DNA of 64,000 nucleotides from Sphagnum magellanicum (lineage: Eukaryota; Streptophyta; Sphagnopsida; Sphagnales; Sphagnaceae), in contig CM038922.1 in assembly GCA_021904315.1 (NCBI GenBank), forward strand, positions 9,089,347 through 9,153,346. Direction: 5' to 3'. A model generated the notes under the pieces. The model saw only the letters and a program-made list of their open reading frames with translations. It was not told the DNA's origin and ran no database searches. Of the stretch, positions 47,899-60,365 are shown in pieces (within the stretch, counting starts at the first letter, position 1; every line of letters starts with the position of its first letter). A program made the translations under genes and the position numbers.

Positions 47899-50069
47899 AG
47901 CGACTTCCCGTCCCTTTACTCCTAGTTCTACAAGGTGACTATACTTGAAAGCACAAATGCTACTGGTGAAGGAAAAATGCAAGTGTATTTCTAGATGTTA
48001 AATTACGTTTGTAGTTGAAACTAAGTAGCTTACCTCCTATGCACCAATTACGATTAGAACTATATAGATATATTTTCTAATCTCAAACATTACACATCCT
48101 AGAACTTTATGTCAAATTGTCATTCATTTAAACCGACATTTAAGGGCTCAACACCATGTTCAACTTAGCTATAGACCACTAATCACTCTTCTACTTTATC
48201 TTCAACTTCCTTCTTGTGATGTTAGTTCACCTGCCCATTTTATCTTCTCTTATATGGTCAACAACAAATTGCTAGAATTATCCACCCTACTAGTTCACCA
48301 CTTGCAATCTCACCATTAGGTCATCCTCTAGGTTTTTTAAGAAGCAAAGTCATGTTCATCATGTTTATTTTTTCCTTTGGTTATGGTACAAGTGATAGAG
48401 TTGGAAAAGATAGATGTGAGATAATCTGTTGGTAGCTGTAGTTCATGATCTCCAAAATCAAGCTGGTTAAACTAACATGATTTCCATTTACAATAGAACT
48501 TTTTATTAGACTAGTCTGAATCAAATGCATCACCAATCAGACTTTTCTCCATTGCCATGATTTCAGACATTACTTCATAATTATGGAAATTTGAAGGATT
48601 TTTCATTGTAACCATTTGAAGTTCGGCCTTGCCTGCATTGTGTTCATTTTTAATGGACTTTGGTAGTTATGTTCCTTCCTCTTACTTTAAATGTTTTTGC
48701 CCAACAACAATAGGATTTGCAGCATGATGAAGGTGGTCATTAAAAAACTATGAAAACTGTTGCTATGATCAAAAAAGGCAAAAGAAGAAGAAGAAGAATC
48801 ACCAGGCACTTTCCGTGAATATCATCATGTCCACATGACACATTCCATTGGAAACATGCTTCAAGAGCAAGTTGAAGGAACTATAAGAAGCAGTTGACAA
48901 TGAGCCTTTTAAGACAATAGTGTCAACTTCAGAAAAAGACATATAGAAGGTTGAGACATACTTAAAATTGCTCAAACTTTTCCCCATAAAGGCCTAGTTG
49001 AGATCAGAGATCTTGTTTAGTTTTGAGCAACTAGGCCATTTGTTCAATATAAATATGTGACTTAGCTTCCTCCTAAGCAAAAAGTTCATGTTGCTACTTC
49101 AATTTCACCTCAACAAGTTGTTATTCAAGTGCCTTAGTTCTTAGCTATGAAATAACCCACAACAAACATTTATGAACATAAGATGCTACTTGACTCATGA
49201 CTTGAACCAAATGACATGACTAGAACATCTATAACCTTACTTTACTTCATGAGCAAGACTTTTCTTTGCATTCTTAGGCTATTCAATGTTGAGTTGAGAG
49301 GTAGCAAATAGTGGTGTTACCATACATCTCATTTTCTTTTATTTGTTGCAATTGCTCATCCCACTACTCTTCCAACTTGCTTGTGATATCTTGGATCCAT
49401 TAAATTCCCCACCAAGAAAATAAAATTTGAACATAGAACTACAAGATGTTGAACATTAGATGCTAATCCAACACATGAATTTTGACTTAATTCCAAGGAT
49501 TATTAGAATAGACCTTGATTGTATTGTGAAATTTGGTAGAAAGCTCTTGACGCTTTTGCTGCTCTTCTATAAAAATCCTTTTGTTCTCATCTTTTCAAGC
49601 GAAATGGATCACAACAAACCCACAGTCACATTTCTAAAAGCATTATCCAAAGTAATAACACAACTATAGCATGCAAAGAAAGTTACAAATTGCGTGTGTC
49701 TTTTGAAAAGGAATAAACTAGAACCATAACACAATTTGACTAAGGAAGTCATTGCTAGACAATCAACCCCAAAGTAATTTACACTTCAAAGAGTTTATGA
49801 CCACTCCATGTGACACAACAAGCAAGTTAAGATGTTTACAAGAAGTATTTTATTCTACTGTTGGAGCTCCTAACATAATGACTCTAGCTTCAACCAAAGA
49901 ACACTGACCTTAATAAACTCCCCATAAACTGTAGCCAAGATATAATAACACACAATGGGTATTTTAAGCCAATTGGCACAACCTATACAACATTCTTTAA
50001 TGTCATCTTGTCCAATAGTGGGTTGCATAACACAAATCACAAACACATGTTCCCAATTTAGACATTAGT
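47899..50069. other. intergenic DNA, no gene seen
   Basis: The composition is less AT-extreme than in the first gap, and it may be old retrotransposon sequence. I could not recognise a domain on either strand. A GAAGAAGAAGAAGAA run lies near 48783. Confidence 0.3.
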
Positions 50070-50400
50070 TTACAACCTCAACCATTGCAATTCTCTTGGA
50101 AAACATATTAGTATCTTTTTCTTTGTTGACCTATTCACACTTTCATCGTACAACCAGTACCTCTTTCTCGAGTTGCCTTGTTTCACCCACCTAAATTTTG
50201 ATCCACAACATATCCATGTTATTGTTTTCAAATCCATGTGTGGAGGTCTTGCTACCATAACTAATGTATGACAAGCCAAAAAATTAAGAACCCAATTAAG
50301 TCTCCCTACTTCCTTGGTGTACAGTTCAATGTAATGAACAACAAACATGAGATTTCAGAACCATATGAATGACTATCTGCTATTGCACAATAGATGGTGT
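50070..50400 (-). pseudogene. unassigned coding-like relic
   Basis: A 92-codon minus-strand frame (50348-50070) has coding-like composition, with Trp, Cys and Met well represented, and continues on both sides through stops and shifts. It lies downstream of the gag-protease relic on the same strand and may belong to the same retroelement. I cannot name a domain. Confidence 0.3.
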
Positions 50401-50866
50401 TGTATACACCTACTATAGATATTTTTTATTCAATAGTCGTAGTTTATCATTAGCACTTCGGTTAGGTCGATCCAACATTATCTTCACTTGCTTTACTTGG
50501 CATTTCTTTGCCTTAGTTCCTCTCCCCATTCAATCCACACAATAATGTCAATATAAACTCACATCAACCATAATTCCTATCATAACTTTGTGCTATCAAG
50601 ACAACCCAACCTTCATATCCAAAGTTTTTTTGTCTTCTAAAACCTTTTTCTTTCTTCATACCATCACAGACTCATCTTGGTTTCCCAAAACTTTAGTGTT
50701 TTGAGTCATCATAATTGGAACTTGTGGAGAATTGGACAACCAAACACAAAATGTAGTAAAAGTGGATTGGGCTTCTAAAATGATGATACTTCCACCTATT
50801 GCAAACATCTGCATCCTACCATCAAACAAACAATGTAATAATTATTGGCTTTGTAACAAAAAAAAA

Positions 50867-52760
50867 TTATTTTTCTTCATATGTGATGCCATTTTGATAA
50901 TCATAGCATAATAACATTTCTAGTATTCTAACTTCACCTCCCAAATGTTTAGTAGCTGTAATTATTCTGACTGTCCCATTCCCTTGTATGGTAAAAATGT
51001 TACTTCCCCAATCATGTGCCACTTTAACATCCCTTAACCATGGTCTCCCCAACAACATGGAATAGGTAAAATCTACCACACTATTATGAAGTACAATAAA
51101 TGTAACTATGTAAGGAATGCCACGAACATATATCTTCAGATCTCTTATCAACCCCACTAGTTTTGTGGGTGTTTGATCTACCATCTTTATATTATATGGT
51201 GCAAGTTTAGACTTTGGAGGCCCTAATCTCAATCTCAACTATTTTGTGATAATATTTGCTCAAGAACCTCCATCCAACAACACATCTTCTATTGTATTCT
51301 TCTCAATTTGTACTTGGATAATTACCATATGATTATTTATTGCTATAGTAGTTTTCCCTACTTCTGATACTAAAAAACCAACTTCTTTTTTTGTGGTTGC
51401 TTTACTTACATTTTGAATTTCGTTTAGTTTTAATTTCTATCAAATATATCTTTTTAGCTCAAGAGCTATTTTAAGTAATTGTCATAAGTTCAAAGTATAA
51501 CTCGTTTCTAACATCTGCTTACCAATGTTTAGAAAAATATCTTCTATTGTGATCAATTTCCCTTGTGAATTCACTACTTCTATTACGTCCATAGGAGTAA
51601 TATTTAACATACTTGGCTAGGTTGTGTTCCATCCTTCCATAGATGTGGATGGCCCTTCTGTCTAGGTTTTTGTTTTATGAATTTGTTGAATTGTCTCCAC
51701 CATTGAATGCTTCAATCTCTTTTCTTTCTCTTAGTCAACAACACTCTTTGTTTTTCTTGGCTCTTTATCCTTGAACACTTGTTCTTTAGTTATTTTGCTT
51801 CTTGTGGTAACATTAACATCCACCGGATCACATCTTCAATGATTGTTTGTGTTTTAGCAACAAGTTGAAATTCTGTTATTATCACATATTTCCCATGAAA
51901 CATTTTTTGCATTTTAACAAACTTTGGACAATCTGTCATTTTATGTCCATTCAAACCACAAATGTGACATGCATATAAAGATGTCTTCTATGTTTTTTGA
52001 CTTGGTTATGCTACCTTTGTGGTTGCCATCGTGGTCAACTTTTTCTTATTTCTGCATGTCTCCACATTGTGATTTGACATCCCACAATTTGTGTAATGTT
52101 TGTTAGTCTTCCCTATATTACTTTGTGTTTTTGTTGGTGCTACCTGTTTGGTACTCTATGGTATTAACAATGCATTCCTTGCTTTTGAAGTAGTCATACA
52201 TTCTTCACACAACATTGTTGCCTCCTTATGTTGTAATGTTGACTGCTTCATTTCTGAAGTCGCAATTTGAGGTATGATTGCAAACCCACTCTAAACACAA
52301 TAGTTAGAAAACTATCTATGGTTGGTACTTATAAACCATGAGCCAACTTCTGAATCCATTCATAGTAAACCTCCACCCTCTTAATCTCCTCCTGCTTCAT
52401 GTTTTTTAGCTCCATATATATTTGCTTATCATTCTAAATCTTTTGATGACCTTTGCAAAATGCTTGTGTAAGCTCCGAAAAAATACACTTAGAAAATTTT
52501 GACATGTAATTATGGCTTTAATTCAATGTCGTATCTCTTAATGTATAGCTAAATGCATTGATGATATACTTTTCAAAAGATTTTGCATTTGCTTTTATTA
52601 TAGAATTGAACACTTTGACGTGAGCATCTGGATTCACATCTTTTTTGAATTAGGATAATTAAGAGCTACCCTATTTGGCCTAACATAATGGCCATCTCTA
52701 TTATCAAGAATTAGTCTAATTACAACAAATGGTTTTCAATATCTTCCTCTTGGATTTGTG
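50867..52760 (-). pseudogene. Ty3/Gypsy-like gag-protease relic
   Basis: High to low: a decayed capsid-like region (52760-52150), then a degenerate zinc knuckle whose first Cys is His, then an intact CCHC knuckle at 51969-51928 (CHICGLNGHKMTDC). About 600 bp further is a retropepsin. Its active-site LLDGGS lies just before a TGA at 51260-51262 and a TAG at 51239-51241. After these the frame runs open to 50867 with YSMLLGRPWL, the usual C-terminal retropepsin block. Knuckle and protease are in different frames. No reverse transcriptase follows, so the element is truncated as well as mutated. Confidence 0.8.
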
Positions 52761-53289
52761 ACATCTACATTTCTGTATCTTCCAGCAACCATTGACCTCA
52801 TTAATGGTCGATCTACAATCCTATTCACATGAATAGTTGTTATCGAATTAATAAACACCCACTACACCAAAATGCATCTTAATTCACTCTGGGTTTCACT
52901 ATATTTTGAGTGATTTTGGACATTTTTACCATGGTGACATTGGTTAACCTTGTAGTGAACGAGGACTAATTGTTATAAATAGTGAATTGGTTCATTAGTA
53001 CCTAGTGAAACAAAGTTATTTTCAAATGAAATACAAATTTACCAAGCCATTCATTTGTTAGTCAATTAACTAGACAACATGGAAATTAATTAAATTTAAA
53101 TTATTTAATATATAATATTATTGATAATTTCATGATTTTTAGCCTACAAGTTATTGACACGTGTCAACTTAGGTTAGGTTAAAAACCCAACCTAGGTACG
53201 TAAACCACATAATCAACCTAAGCACCTATTTTAAGAAACTAGATAAGAGAATATTCGGTCAACTTATTATTGTTGACTACACATAAACC

Positions 53290-53357
53290 ACTTGTGAGGT
53301 TTGACCCCTTGACCTTTAAAATGGAAACAAACACCTTTACCATCAAACCACCCCGCT
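53290..53357 (-). other. tRNA-like segment
   Basis: On the minus strand GGGGTGGTTTGATGGTAAAG is A-box-like, and GGGGTCAAACCTC lies about 35 nt on as a T-arm/B-box-like block. It is homologous to 15821-15885. Confidence 0.45.
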
Positions 53358-53929
53358 TGTTGTGATAATATGTTACATTGCATTCTATTTATCAACTACT
53401 TCATTTTAAACATTACAAAAACATAAAATTTGAAAATTCATATCTTATTAAAATTTTGTCCAAATGAAATGATTTGAATTTTTTTTTAAAAAATTCAATA
53501 CTGTACTTAATTACATTTATTTCTTTTTGAAAGTGTAAAATAATTTGAACAATTTGTTTTTTGAATATCACTATTTAATAACATTTCAATGACCATTCTT
53601 TTGAAAAAAAAAAATTTAATAAATGAATAATTTTTTTGTTAATATAATAATACTACCTATGCTAGGCTACTTTCAATTATTATAAGGTTACTTTTCATTA
53701 ATCTAAATTATTTCAACCAACATTATTTACAATTATTTATGGTTATTCTTAAATACTTTTGGCTATTTTTGGCCATTTCACCTTAAGTTACTTTTAGTTA
53801 TTCTAAGTTACTTTTGGTTATTTTATGTTACTTTTGGTTATTTTAACCTATTTCACCTTAAATTACTTTTGTCTATTGTAAATTATTTCACCCTAGATTA
53901 TTTTTGGCAATTCTAAACAATTCTAATAT

Positions 53930-54240
53930 ATGGCTATTGGTGGCTATTAATGGTTATTCTATTAATGACTCTTGGTAGCTATTCTACTGGGGCTATTACT
54001 AGATATTTTATTAATGGCTATTAGTGGCTATTTTATTAATGGCTATTAGTGGTTATTCTATTAATGACTATTAGTGGCTATTCTATTAATGGCTATTAGT
54101 AGTTATTCTTTTGGTGGCTATTTTATTAATGACTATTTGTGTCTATTAGTGGTTATTAATGGTTATTACATTAATGGCTATTGTGAATATTTTATTAATG
54201 GCTATTGGTGGTTATTCTATGTTATATTACGACTATTGGT
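53930..54240. repeat. 25-bp tandem repeat
   Basis: Units are TATTAATGGC followed by TATTAGTGGTTATTC or close variants. The period is 25 bp around 54005-54110 and loosens outward. Its reverse complement carries the AATAACC words of the arrays near 20.7 kb. Confidence 0.75.
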
Positions 54241-54737
54241 GGTGATTCTCTTATAAGTTATTGTTGGATATTCTAAGCTATATTATTGTAGGCTATTGGT
54301 AGTTACTCTACTGTAGGTTATTTTAAATTATTTGTCATAGGCTATTATTGGTTATTATAGGCTATTTTATTTTAGGTCATTATATTTTATTTAAAATTAT
54401 TTAAAATTATTATACTTAGGATAAAATAATTTATAATAACTTATAATAATGTAGGGTATAAGTTATAATAACTAAAGTAGCCTAAAATAATATAGGGTAT
54501 ATCATAAAGTAACATATATAAAATATTTAAAACAACATAGAAATAAACCTATTTATTACAGTAAATTATAATAATGAATTATGTTAACTAAATAAAACAC
54601 GATGTTTACATAGTGATATTATAATGAAATAACTTTAACTAGGGTGAAATCACTAAAATGCAATGAATTTATTTCATTTTTAAGGTCCCATAATGATTTA
54701 GGCTAATGAAGTGCACCCCACTTTTGTAGTAATGACC

Positions 54738-55597
54738 ATATAAAGTGTGCCAACAACTCCAATAATAGCTACTGGTAATGTCGAATTTCAATTCAAATTC
54801 CTTATTCCTAAAATTTCATTTAATCCGCTTCCCAATTTTGTTGTAGATCCAATCAATATTCCCATTCTAACAGTAGTTATGTTGAGCGCAACAACCATTT
54901 CCATTCCTATGGTTGTTATACCTACATCAAGTGATTGAATAACTCCTACTCTAATATGTTGTTTTAGGGTTTCAACATAATTTATTAATTTCCAAAAAAT
55001 AAGTTTTAAAGGAAGAAAAAAAGAAACTAAACTAACACAAGAGCTACAATATTTTATATCAAACTCAAATGAACTAGTATTATTTTAAAGGGGAAGTGAA
55101 GACAGAAAAGAAAAACAAAACACCAAGTTCCATAACCTTCATACATTCCTTTGTATTGCTTTCATACATATAACCCTTCCTCCAAAATTTCCTCATACCA
55201 AAATAAACAAAATCCTTCTAATCCCCTTCTTCTTTAAACCACACAAGATTCACATTCCACCCATAAAAGTAGGTCCTTACCCTAATCTCTTTACAAATCC
55301 CTCCTAGTTGATTGGTAGACAAATACCAATTCACATGGGCTAAATAACTTAATGACTTTACCTTCTAAATAAATTAAAAGATATTAAGTACGTCTATCAC
55401 TAGTACACACCTAATTACCAAGAGGCCCATAGGACTAACTAGTTTAAAAAGATTTTCTACCTTTAACAAATACATGAAGGAATTGTTGGGAATATGTGCA
55501 AGTCTTGGGTCAAGGTTTATTTGAACATTGAACTATCTATGTGGGATAAAGTGATTAACATTCAATTTTCTTGTGTTAATTGTGTTGGGGTATTCAA
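54738..55597. other. AT-rich intergenic DNA, no gene seen
   Basis: The 63-codon frame at 54747-54938 is hydrophobic and Ile/Pro/Thr-rich but has no recognisable context. I found nothing else. Confidence 0.35.
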
Positions 55598-57752
55598 TAG
55601 TGTTGGGCGGTTCTCACTTGCCGACTAAAAACCAATGCCAATTTTTAGTTTGATTTTCACGCTAATGAGAATCGATTATGAAAACTACCATGAGAACTGG
55701 ATTAAAGGTTCTCATTAGAGGTAAAAACTACCCAATGAAAAATACCTAGGTTTTTACTTGGCATCCACTTTGAAAATTGGACCAATTTTCACACTTAGAG
55801 AAGCCTCTGGTTCTCATGGTAAAAAATAAAAAATAAACAATAAAAAATAAACAAGAAGTAAAAAATTTAAGTTACAAAAAATGAAAGTTATCTTTTATGG
55901 AGGTGGTTGGCATAATAAATGAGGAGTTAGCCAAGTTTGACTATATGATAGTTAGAAAGCTAAGTTTTTAAAAAATCCTGCTAGGGTAGAAAAGTTGGTC
56001 ATAACACGTTTAAGGTAGGGTCTTTTACCATTTTTGCAAGAGGGCCCCATTTTTTATGGTGTCCATGAATAGATGGAACCCTCTTCTTTGCACATCTATC
56101 GTGCTAAAAATTAATAAAAATAGACTAGATGCGAAAAATTTATGGGCCCTCAAATTAGGGGGGTCATTTTTATAGAAAACTCTCAACAAATAGTTCATAG
56201 CCTATTCTTGAATCATTCAAAAAATCCTTAAATATTACTCTGTTGCCTTTAGAACAAAAAATGATTTGTAAAGCTTAAGATGGAGATTTTAAAGTAGTTT
56301 AAATAGTTCAATTTGAATAAAAAATGAGAAAGTTATGCATTGGTGAAGTAGGAGGGGTCAAAATGAAAAAAAAATGAAAAAAATGCATTTTACAATTCGA
56401 ACAAACGAATTTTCTTTACTACTCTCTTTTAGCTGTTCCTTTGGCTTTGAATTTCAAAGATGATTTTTAAAGCTTGAGAAGGTGCTCCTATAACACTCAA
56501 AATGGAAAAGAATTGAAAAAGATCTGCCAAAACGTTCGATGATATGTTAATGTTCGGTGATGGGCCAATTTACCTTACTTTAATTACTTCTAGAAGCACA
56601 TAGTCTAAAAGTGGTGAACAATGTCTTTTTCCCCTACTTTTCTGGTGAAGTTTTTGAAAAAAATTTAAAATAACCATTGGAGCTTGTCGTAGGTCATTTT
56701 CAAATTTTGATTATAAAAAAAGATACACAAAGAAACCAAAAAAAAAGGTTATCTATATATAAACCATCCTTAAGAATCGACAATTCAAAATTTTGTGAGA
56801 ACTCGTTGACCCTAAAATCGCCTAATCAATTATTTTTTAAATTTCAAAAATTAACAGGGTTTTTAGAATGGGGATTCTTTTTTAAAAAAATTGGGTGGTT
56901 TTCAAAACCTGCTGGGTCAAAACTTGTAACTAGGAACCAAAAGGATTATTTTGCAAAATGATGGTAAGTCCTTTTTCTTAAAACAAACTTTTACATGCAA
57001 ATGAATTTTTGAATGGAATTTTTTATAACTTGTTCTAAAAAATATTAAAATTTACCCCAATGCATCACATTTTTTTTGTTAGTCATTATTGAATAAATGT
57101 GAGATTTTAAAAGTGTGTAAATTCCTTACAGATTCAATGTTTCATCTTGAAAAATGATCAAACTTTTAAGTCATCACCAAAAATAAAATTTTCACATTCA
57201 AGTCAGTTTTATTATATTCTAAGCTACAACTTTTATTAATACATCATGTACATTATAACCCATTTATATGTAGTAAAAAAATCTTGAAGCTTTGAATTTT
57301 TCACGCAATTTTGAAATATTATTTGAATTATTAAAGTTTTAGAATTTCAAAATTTTAAAATTATGAGTGTTTTTTGAGTGTTGATAATATGTTCTTATCA
57401 TTTATATTTTTTTCAATGATTTTTTTATTATTATATGAGTCCTTTTGATAGTCCTTTGCAAAATTGACTTCATCTAACGCAATAGGTGTACATTTTCAAA
57501 TGTTCTAAATTAAAACCAAAACTTAAAATTGGATCAAATGAATTTTTAGTCTAAGTTCCTTAACATTCATATGAAGGAAAAATGACTAATTTGCTATCAA
57601 TACTATGATTTAATGGTAATAAAAAAAAAGTTTGATTTTGACTGATTATGTTTAACCTCCGATGCCCTTTTTAGCTCATTGTTACATTTTTTGACCTTAA
57701 CCCAAAATCAGAATTAATAGTTTTCATAAAAAGTGAGAACCGCCCAATAGTA
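55598..57752. mobile_element. hAT-like non-autonomous element, 2.15 kb
   Basis: Terminal inverted repeats of 22 bp differ at two positions and share a perfect TTGGGCGGTTCTCACTT (55603-55619 and, inverted, 57731-57747). The flanking octamers GTATTCAA (55590-55597) and ATATTCAA (57753-57760) match at 7 of 8 positions, the 8-bp duplication expected of hAT elements. Subterminal GAGAAC/GTTCTC words occur repeatedly at 55670-55820. The interior has two ~200-bp repeat copies and an unrecognised 94-codon frame (56677-56961), but no hAT transposase domain. Confidence 0.72.
56253..56510. repeat. ~190-200-bp repeat, second cluster
   Basis: Units start at about 56253 and 56453 (AATGATTTGTAAAGCTTAAG and GATGATTTTTAAAGCTTGAG), with GGAGGGGTCAAAATGA between. 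They are homologous to the units at 17941-18385. Confidence 0.65.
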
Positions 57753-57760
57753 ATATTCAA

Positions 57761-58141
57761 CTTGAAATAAAGTTATGTATTGAAACTAAAACAATTTTCG
57801 CTTTTGTTTTCCTCTTATTAGTAGAAGCATATCTTGGGAATTTCAAGGGTTGAGGGTTTTACTTTACACCTTATTGCATTGTTATTGTATGGGTGTACTG
57901 AATTGTGTGTAAAGCATGACATTCTTGCAAATAAGGGGAAATGGTTAAAATGAAAGACCATATGTTGGCTACAAAATAATTTTGATTTTTACCCATTTTC
58001 TCTAGAATTCTAACCTTTTGAACTATCCCAAGTAACATCATCATGATCAAAACAACAAAAATTCAAAATTCAAACCCATAAAGTTTCTTGATTAGTCCTA
58101 ACTACCTTGTTCATGCAAAATCACATACTCATCCTACCCCC
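57761..58141. other. intergenic DNA, no gene seen
   Basis: This is AT-rich sequence without recognisable features. Confidence 0.35.
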
Positions 58142-59183
58142 TTAACAGCTGCAATCACCATATCTGTACAAAAGTAATATTGGCTTTATGATGACGGTTT
58201 GAGGAGGAGGAGGAACACATGATGTTTGATCCTGCAGTAGGATGGCAGAAGCAATCAAGGTCTCACTTGTTATAGGTGGTGTTTCCACTATGCAGTGAGG
58301 CACCTCCTCCTCACCACCCTGATCAGGCGCCTCCTCCTTTTGATCATCTTCCCGTCTCACCACCATGTGTTGTTTAGTAGAAGCATCTACTACTGTAAGC
58401 CTAGGAGCTACTAACTTTGCCAATATAATTCCTGGAGTAGTTTGAGAGATTGCACGGAGACAAGTTTTTGCTTGCAATATTGTTTCTAGATTTGGATGTT
58501 GTAGCTCTTCATTCAGGTAAGGAGCGTTCAAGTTTTAAGAAACTCTGGGACATTGAACCATCATTCTTTGTAGCAGCACCAAATGACGAGATTACTTGGC
58601 TCCTCCTCCTGATGAATCTTTTGTCAATTGAGGAGGAAGAGGAGGTAACAGGCTGCTGTTGCTACTGATCAGCACCAGAGCAGCATTGTTGCAGTTGTGG
58701 GCGGACAAGGATAGTAGTACTGGCGGTGGAAAAAATTTGTGGTGTAGTATTACTACAGCTAGTGTCAGAGGATGACGTAGGGCACTGTGTCTCCAGCTGC
58801 GACTTCTTGTCAGAACTCTCGAACTAGGCAACAAGACATGTTGCCACAACTGCTGCTGGAGACTCGTTATATTGATGAGGCGTGGAAGACTTAGAGATTG
58901 AAATGATGGTCATTGTGAGCAGCAGCAGCTGTAGATATCGATCATTTGCAAAATGAGCACATCGCGTCAACTGGAACTCCAAGGAAAAATTCTGTCTACA
59001 GCCACCCAGCCACTCAGCCAGCAACTGTCCGTAGCTCAAACTATAGTATTTTGTTGCAACAACAACTAGAATTGGAACCATACTAAAACACAAAAGTTTG
59101 TGCAACATTGATTGAATCAAACTCAAATAAAATTTTGCTGCTACGACTGCGTCTAAAGTAGCAAGCAAGCAACAGGGTAGCAA
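58142..59183 (-). pseudogene. coding-like GC-richer block, probably a decayed gene
   Basis: On the minus strand, open frames at 59183-58824, 58849-58592 and 58531-58142 follow one another in different frames. One reading around 58800-58540 is rich in Gln and Ser (DQ*QQQPVTSSSSS) and is interrupted by a TAG in place of CAG. The last frame is 129 codons with an acidic stretch (REDDQKEE, GGEEE). The low-complexity Gln/Ser composition recalls plant regulatory proteins, but I recognise no domain. It may be a pseudogene, or exons I cannot join. Confidence 0.3.
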
Positions 59184-60365
59184 ACAACAGGGGTTTAGGG
59201 TTGCCTGCGCAAGGCTTCTCCTACAAGTTTCTTCAAATTTTCAAAAAATCTGTCACTTCCCCAAGCATTTATCATAGTTTTTGTTAGTTCCAAATTGCAT
59301 TTATCACATTTTTCGGCGCTTCAACCTTTATTTTTCTAAAAAAATTGTTTAAATTGTTTAATATTTATTTAATGTCAAACCTAACCCAAGGCTACGATAT
59401 TTGTTTTCACTGCTCGTACCTGTACAGCTACTATAATTACTCTCGAACCTTGTGCATTAGGTGCTGAGTTTCAGCATTTCATACGCACATTTATTAAAAT
59501 TTCCTTACTTTCTTGATACCATTGAAAGAGGGGTTTGAGGGTGAAATGAGGCCCAGAGATAGGGTGAAGACAAGGTGGGTTTATGGATTTCTCTAATGTA
59601 TTAAACTCCTTTACTTAATTTTTAGTTTTGTTTTGTATTAAGTGTATTATGGTGCACGTTGATTTCCAACTTATGTTACAAAAAGGACAAAATATTGGAT
59701 CATGACACAATTGAATGGATATATGACTAGGTGCGTGTCTATATTATATTTTGCAATATTTAAATATTTTTCCAATCTTTTTGGTAGAAAATAGTTTGAA
59801 GGACTTTGTCTTATTAAATATATAAGGTTTTTGACTCGAGTTTAGGTTGTGCTATGTTCGCAAATCTTTCTTGGTGTGCATTTTCTGTGCAGAGTAACTT
59901 GGTTTCAATTTTGGAATCAATCAGATTATGTATCAATTTTAAAAGGCCGGACTCCCATCTTTGCTTTATGCAGCAATTTATTAATTTTCTTTGGAAACAA
60001 ACAAGAAATCCTACATTTTTTGTTGATCATTTGTTTACATCCATTGGCATTTCATAAAGGGTACCATAGTACCTTGGCAGCTTTGACATTAATTATATTA
60101 TTTTTGTAGAAATTTAGAAATTTTCAAAAAATACTTTTTCCAACGAAAAATATTTGTGAAGGAAAATAGAGAATCTTTTGAAATATTTGAATTTCAGCAT
60201 GGAATCTTCAAATTTAATTAATTATTCAATAGAAATGTGTTGAAGCTGGCCATGTACTAAATATATGGTATTGGTCATTTTAGCAAGCACAATTCTATTG
60301 TGAATGTGGATTTTCAAAAACATGTTGGATGAAGAGAAATGTAATGCCAGCAGTGTTTTATTTAT
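59184..60365. other. intergenic DNA, no gene seen
   Basis: 60105-60270 is related to 9785-9950. The 86-codon plus-strand frame at 59849-60109 is unassigned. Confidence 0.35.

Larger units (their letters stand above)
52860..54734. mobile_element. CACTA-like element with ACC target duplication
   Basis: The left end is CACTACACCAAAATGC. The right end, on the other strand, is CATTACTACAAAAGTGG. Both flanks (52857-52859 and 54735-54737) are ACC. Inside are a CCTAGGT-rich block (53160-53220), a minus-strand tRNA-like segment (53290-53357) and a long array of GGCTATT/AATAACC units (53640-54480). The right 245 bp matches 16607-16850 inverted, and 53150-53365 matches 15821-16040 inverted. No transposase is encoded. 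Confidence 0.62.
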
